36,691 nucleotides of DNA from Desulfobacteraceae bacterium. Lineage in GTDB: Bacteria; Desulfobacterota; Desulfobacteria; Desulfobacterales; JAABSP01. Of the stretch, positions 36,329 through 36,691 are shown in pieces. The notes under the pieces were generated by a model. That model was not told where the DNA came from, did not search any database, and worked only from the letters and a program-made list of their open reading frames with translations. Position 1 is the stretch's first letter; each line of letters starts with the position of its first letter. A program made the position numbers and the translations under genes. The stretch spans positions 1-36,691 of the forward strand of contig JAABSP010000050.1 in assembly GCA_011390345.1 (NCBI GenBank), read 5' to 3'.

Positions 36329-36691
36329 TTACCGGGCGATCTCCCGCAGAATATGGAGCGCCTCCTCAAGCCCCACTTTGTCGTCGCCGCTCACGTCGGA
36401 TTCCTTGTGAGCGGTGTAGAATGTATTGCCGGCGAGGGTGTTCAGGACCCGGATGAGGTCGCCCAGGTCCATGCGGCCGTTCCGGTTGAAATCGCCGGGG
36501 ATCGGCTCGAACGGGAAGACCAGGTCTTCTTTGAACAGCGCCGATGAATAGACCACCACGATCCGGGGGTTGACCTTTTCCGATGCGTCAAGCAGCGCCG
36601 TGGGCTTCTCCAGGCCGTTGTGGAAAACCGATGTTGCGTATTCGACAACAATCCGGGGTTCGACTTTGCCGGCTGCGTCGATCAGCGAGCT
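36329..36691 (-). CDS. C-terminal end of a repeat protein with a dockerin-type module (cut by window edge)
   Basis: The frame is open to the window edge, so only the last 120 codons are visible. Two imperfect repeats of about 30 residues come first: LIDAAGKVEPRIVVEYATSV and LLDASEKVNPRIVVVYSSAL, each followed by a short variable part. The C-terminus is a dockerin-like module with two EF-hand-type calcium loops, DFNRNGRMDLGD and DVSGDDKVGLEE, each followed by a helix (LIRVLNTLAG; ALHILREIA). Dockerins bind cohesins in cellulosomes, but in many non-cellulolytic bacteria they close secreted or surface proteins with unknown partners. A secreted location is likely. A GTG at 36559 is only an internal codon. 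Confidence 0.85.
   Translation of the reverse strand, partial: SSLIDAAGKVEPRIVVEYATSVFHNGLEKPTALLDASEKVNPRIVVVYSSALFKEDLVFPFEPIPGDFNRNGRMDLGDLIRVLNTLAGNTFYTAHKESDVSGDDKVGLEEALHILREIAR

Overview
The window looks like chromosomal DNA of a sulfate-reducing or related member of the Desulfobacterota (formerly Deltaproteobacteria, Desulfobacterales-like). Support comes from moderately high GC, a split F-type ATP synthase operon with paired b'/b subunits and no a or c subunit, TRAP transport, a short ArgA-type acetyltransferase, and Rpn-type nuclease and toxin-antitoxin debris. This placement is inference from gene content; no rRNA or marker phylogeny was possible. Nearly all genes lie on the minus strand.

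From high to low coordinates, the first minus-strand block (33131-36691) starts with the C-terminal end of a surface-type protein with a dockerin module, cut by the window edge and closed by a clear terminator. Next comes a junkyard (34885-36152) of decayed mobile or stress modules: a HigB/RelE-like toxin with an in-frame stop, an Rpn nuclease deleted to its two ends, the C-terminal half of a PIN toxin, and its apparently intact ribbon-helix-helix antitoxin. An acetyl-CoA acetyltransferase and an unlisted 53-residue membrane protein follow.

The second block (25870-32977) is a probable operon: AI-2E-family permease, gyrA with a repeat-built acidic tail, gpsA, radC, a small cysteine-rich protein and pgk. 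An uncharacterised 356-residue gene overlaps the 3' end of the divergently promoted argA-like gene. The tripartite TRAP transporter dctQ-dctM-dctP is followed by a hairpin and then by an MFS permease translationally coupled to a PP2C phosphatase. A plus-strand hypothetical gene converges on the phosphatase.

At 15481-17214 there is a tRNA-Pro(GGG) gene with its own promoter, sharing a bidirectional terminator with a single-pass membrane coiled-coil protein of unknown function. That protein's middle consists of three nearly identical 105-bp repeats.

The last block (433-15411) is an envelope and energy region. It holds LD-carboxypeptidase and a beta-lactamase-fold serine hydrolase (peptidoglycan turnover), mreB-mreC-mreD-mrdA(PBP2)-rodA-bactofilin (cell shape and elongation), then the ATP synthase operon atpF'-atpF-atpH-atpA-atpG-atpD-atpC. 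After a strong terminator comes a GlmU-like uridyltransferase domain that lacks the acetyltransferase half and makes UDP-sugar for the wall.

I found no convincing new defence or metabolic system. The best leads are the repeat-expanded coiled-coil protein with twin REAYIxNRL motifs, the GyrA acidic repeat tail, the extended DctQ, the uncharacterised 356-residue protein, and the layered toxin-antitoxin and nuclease ruins.
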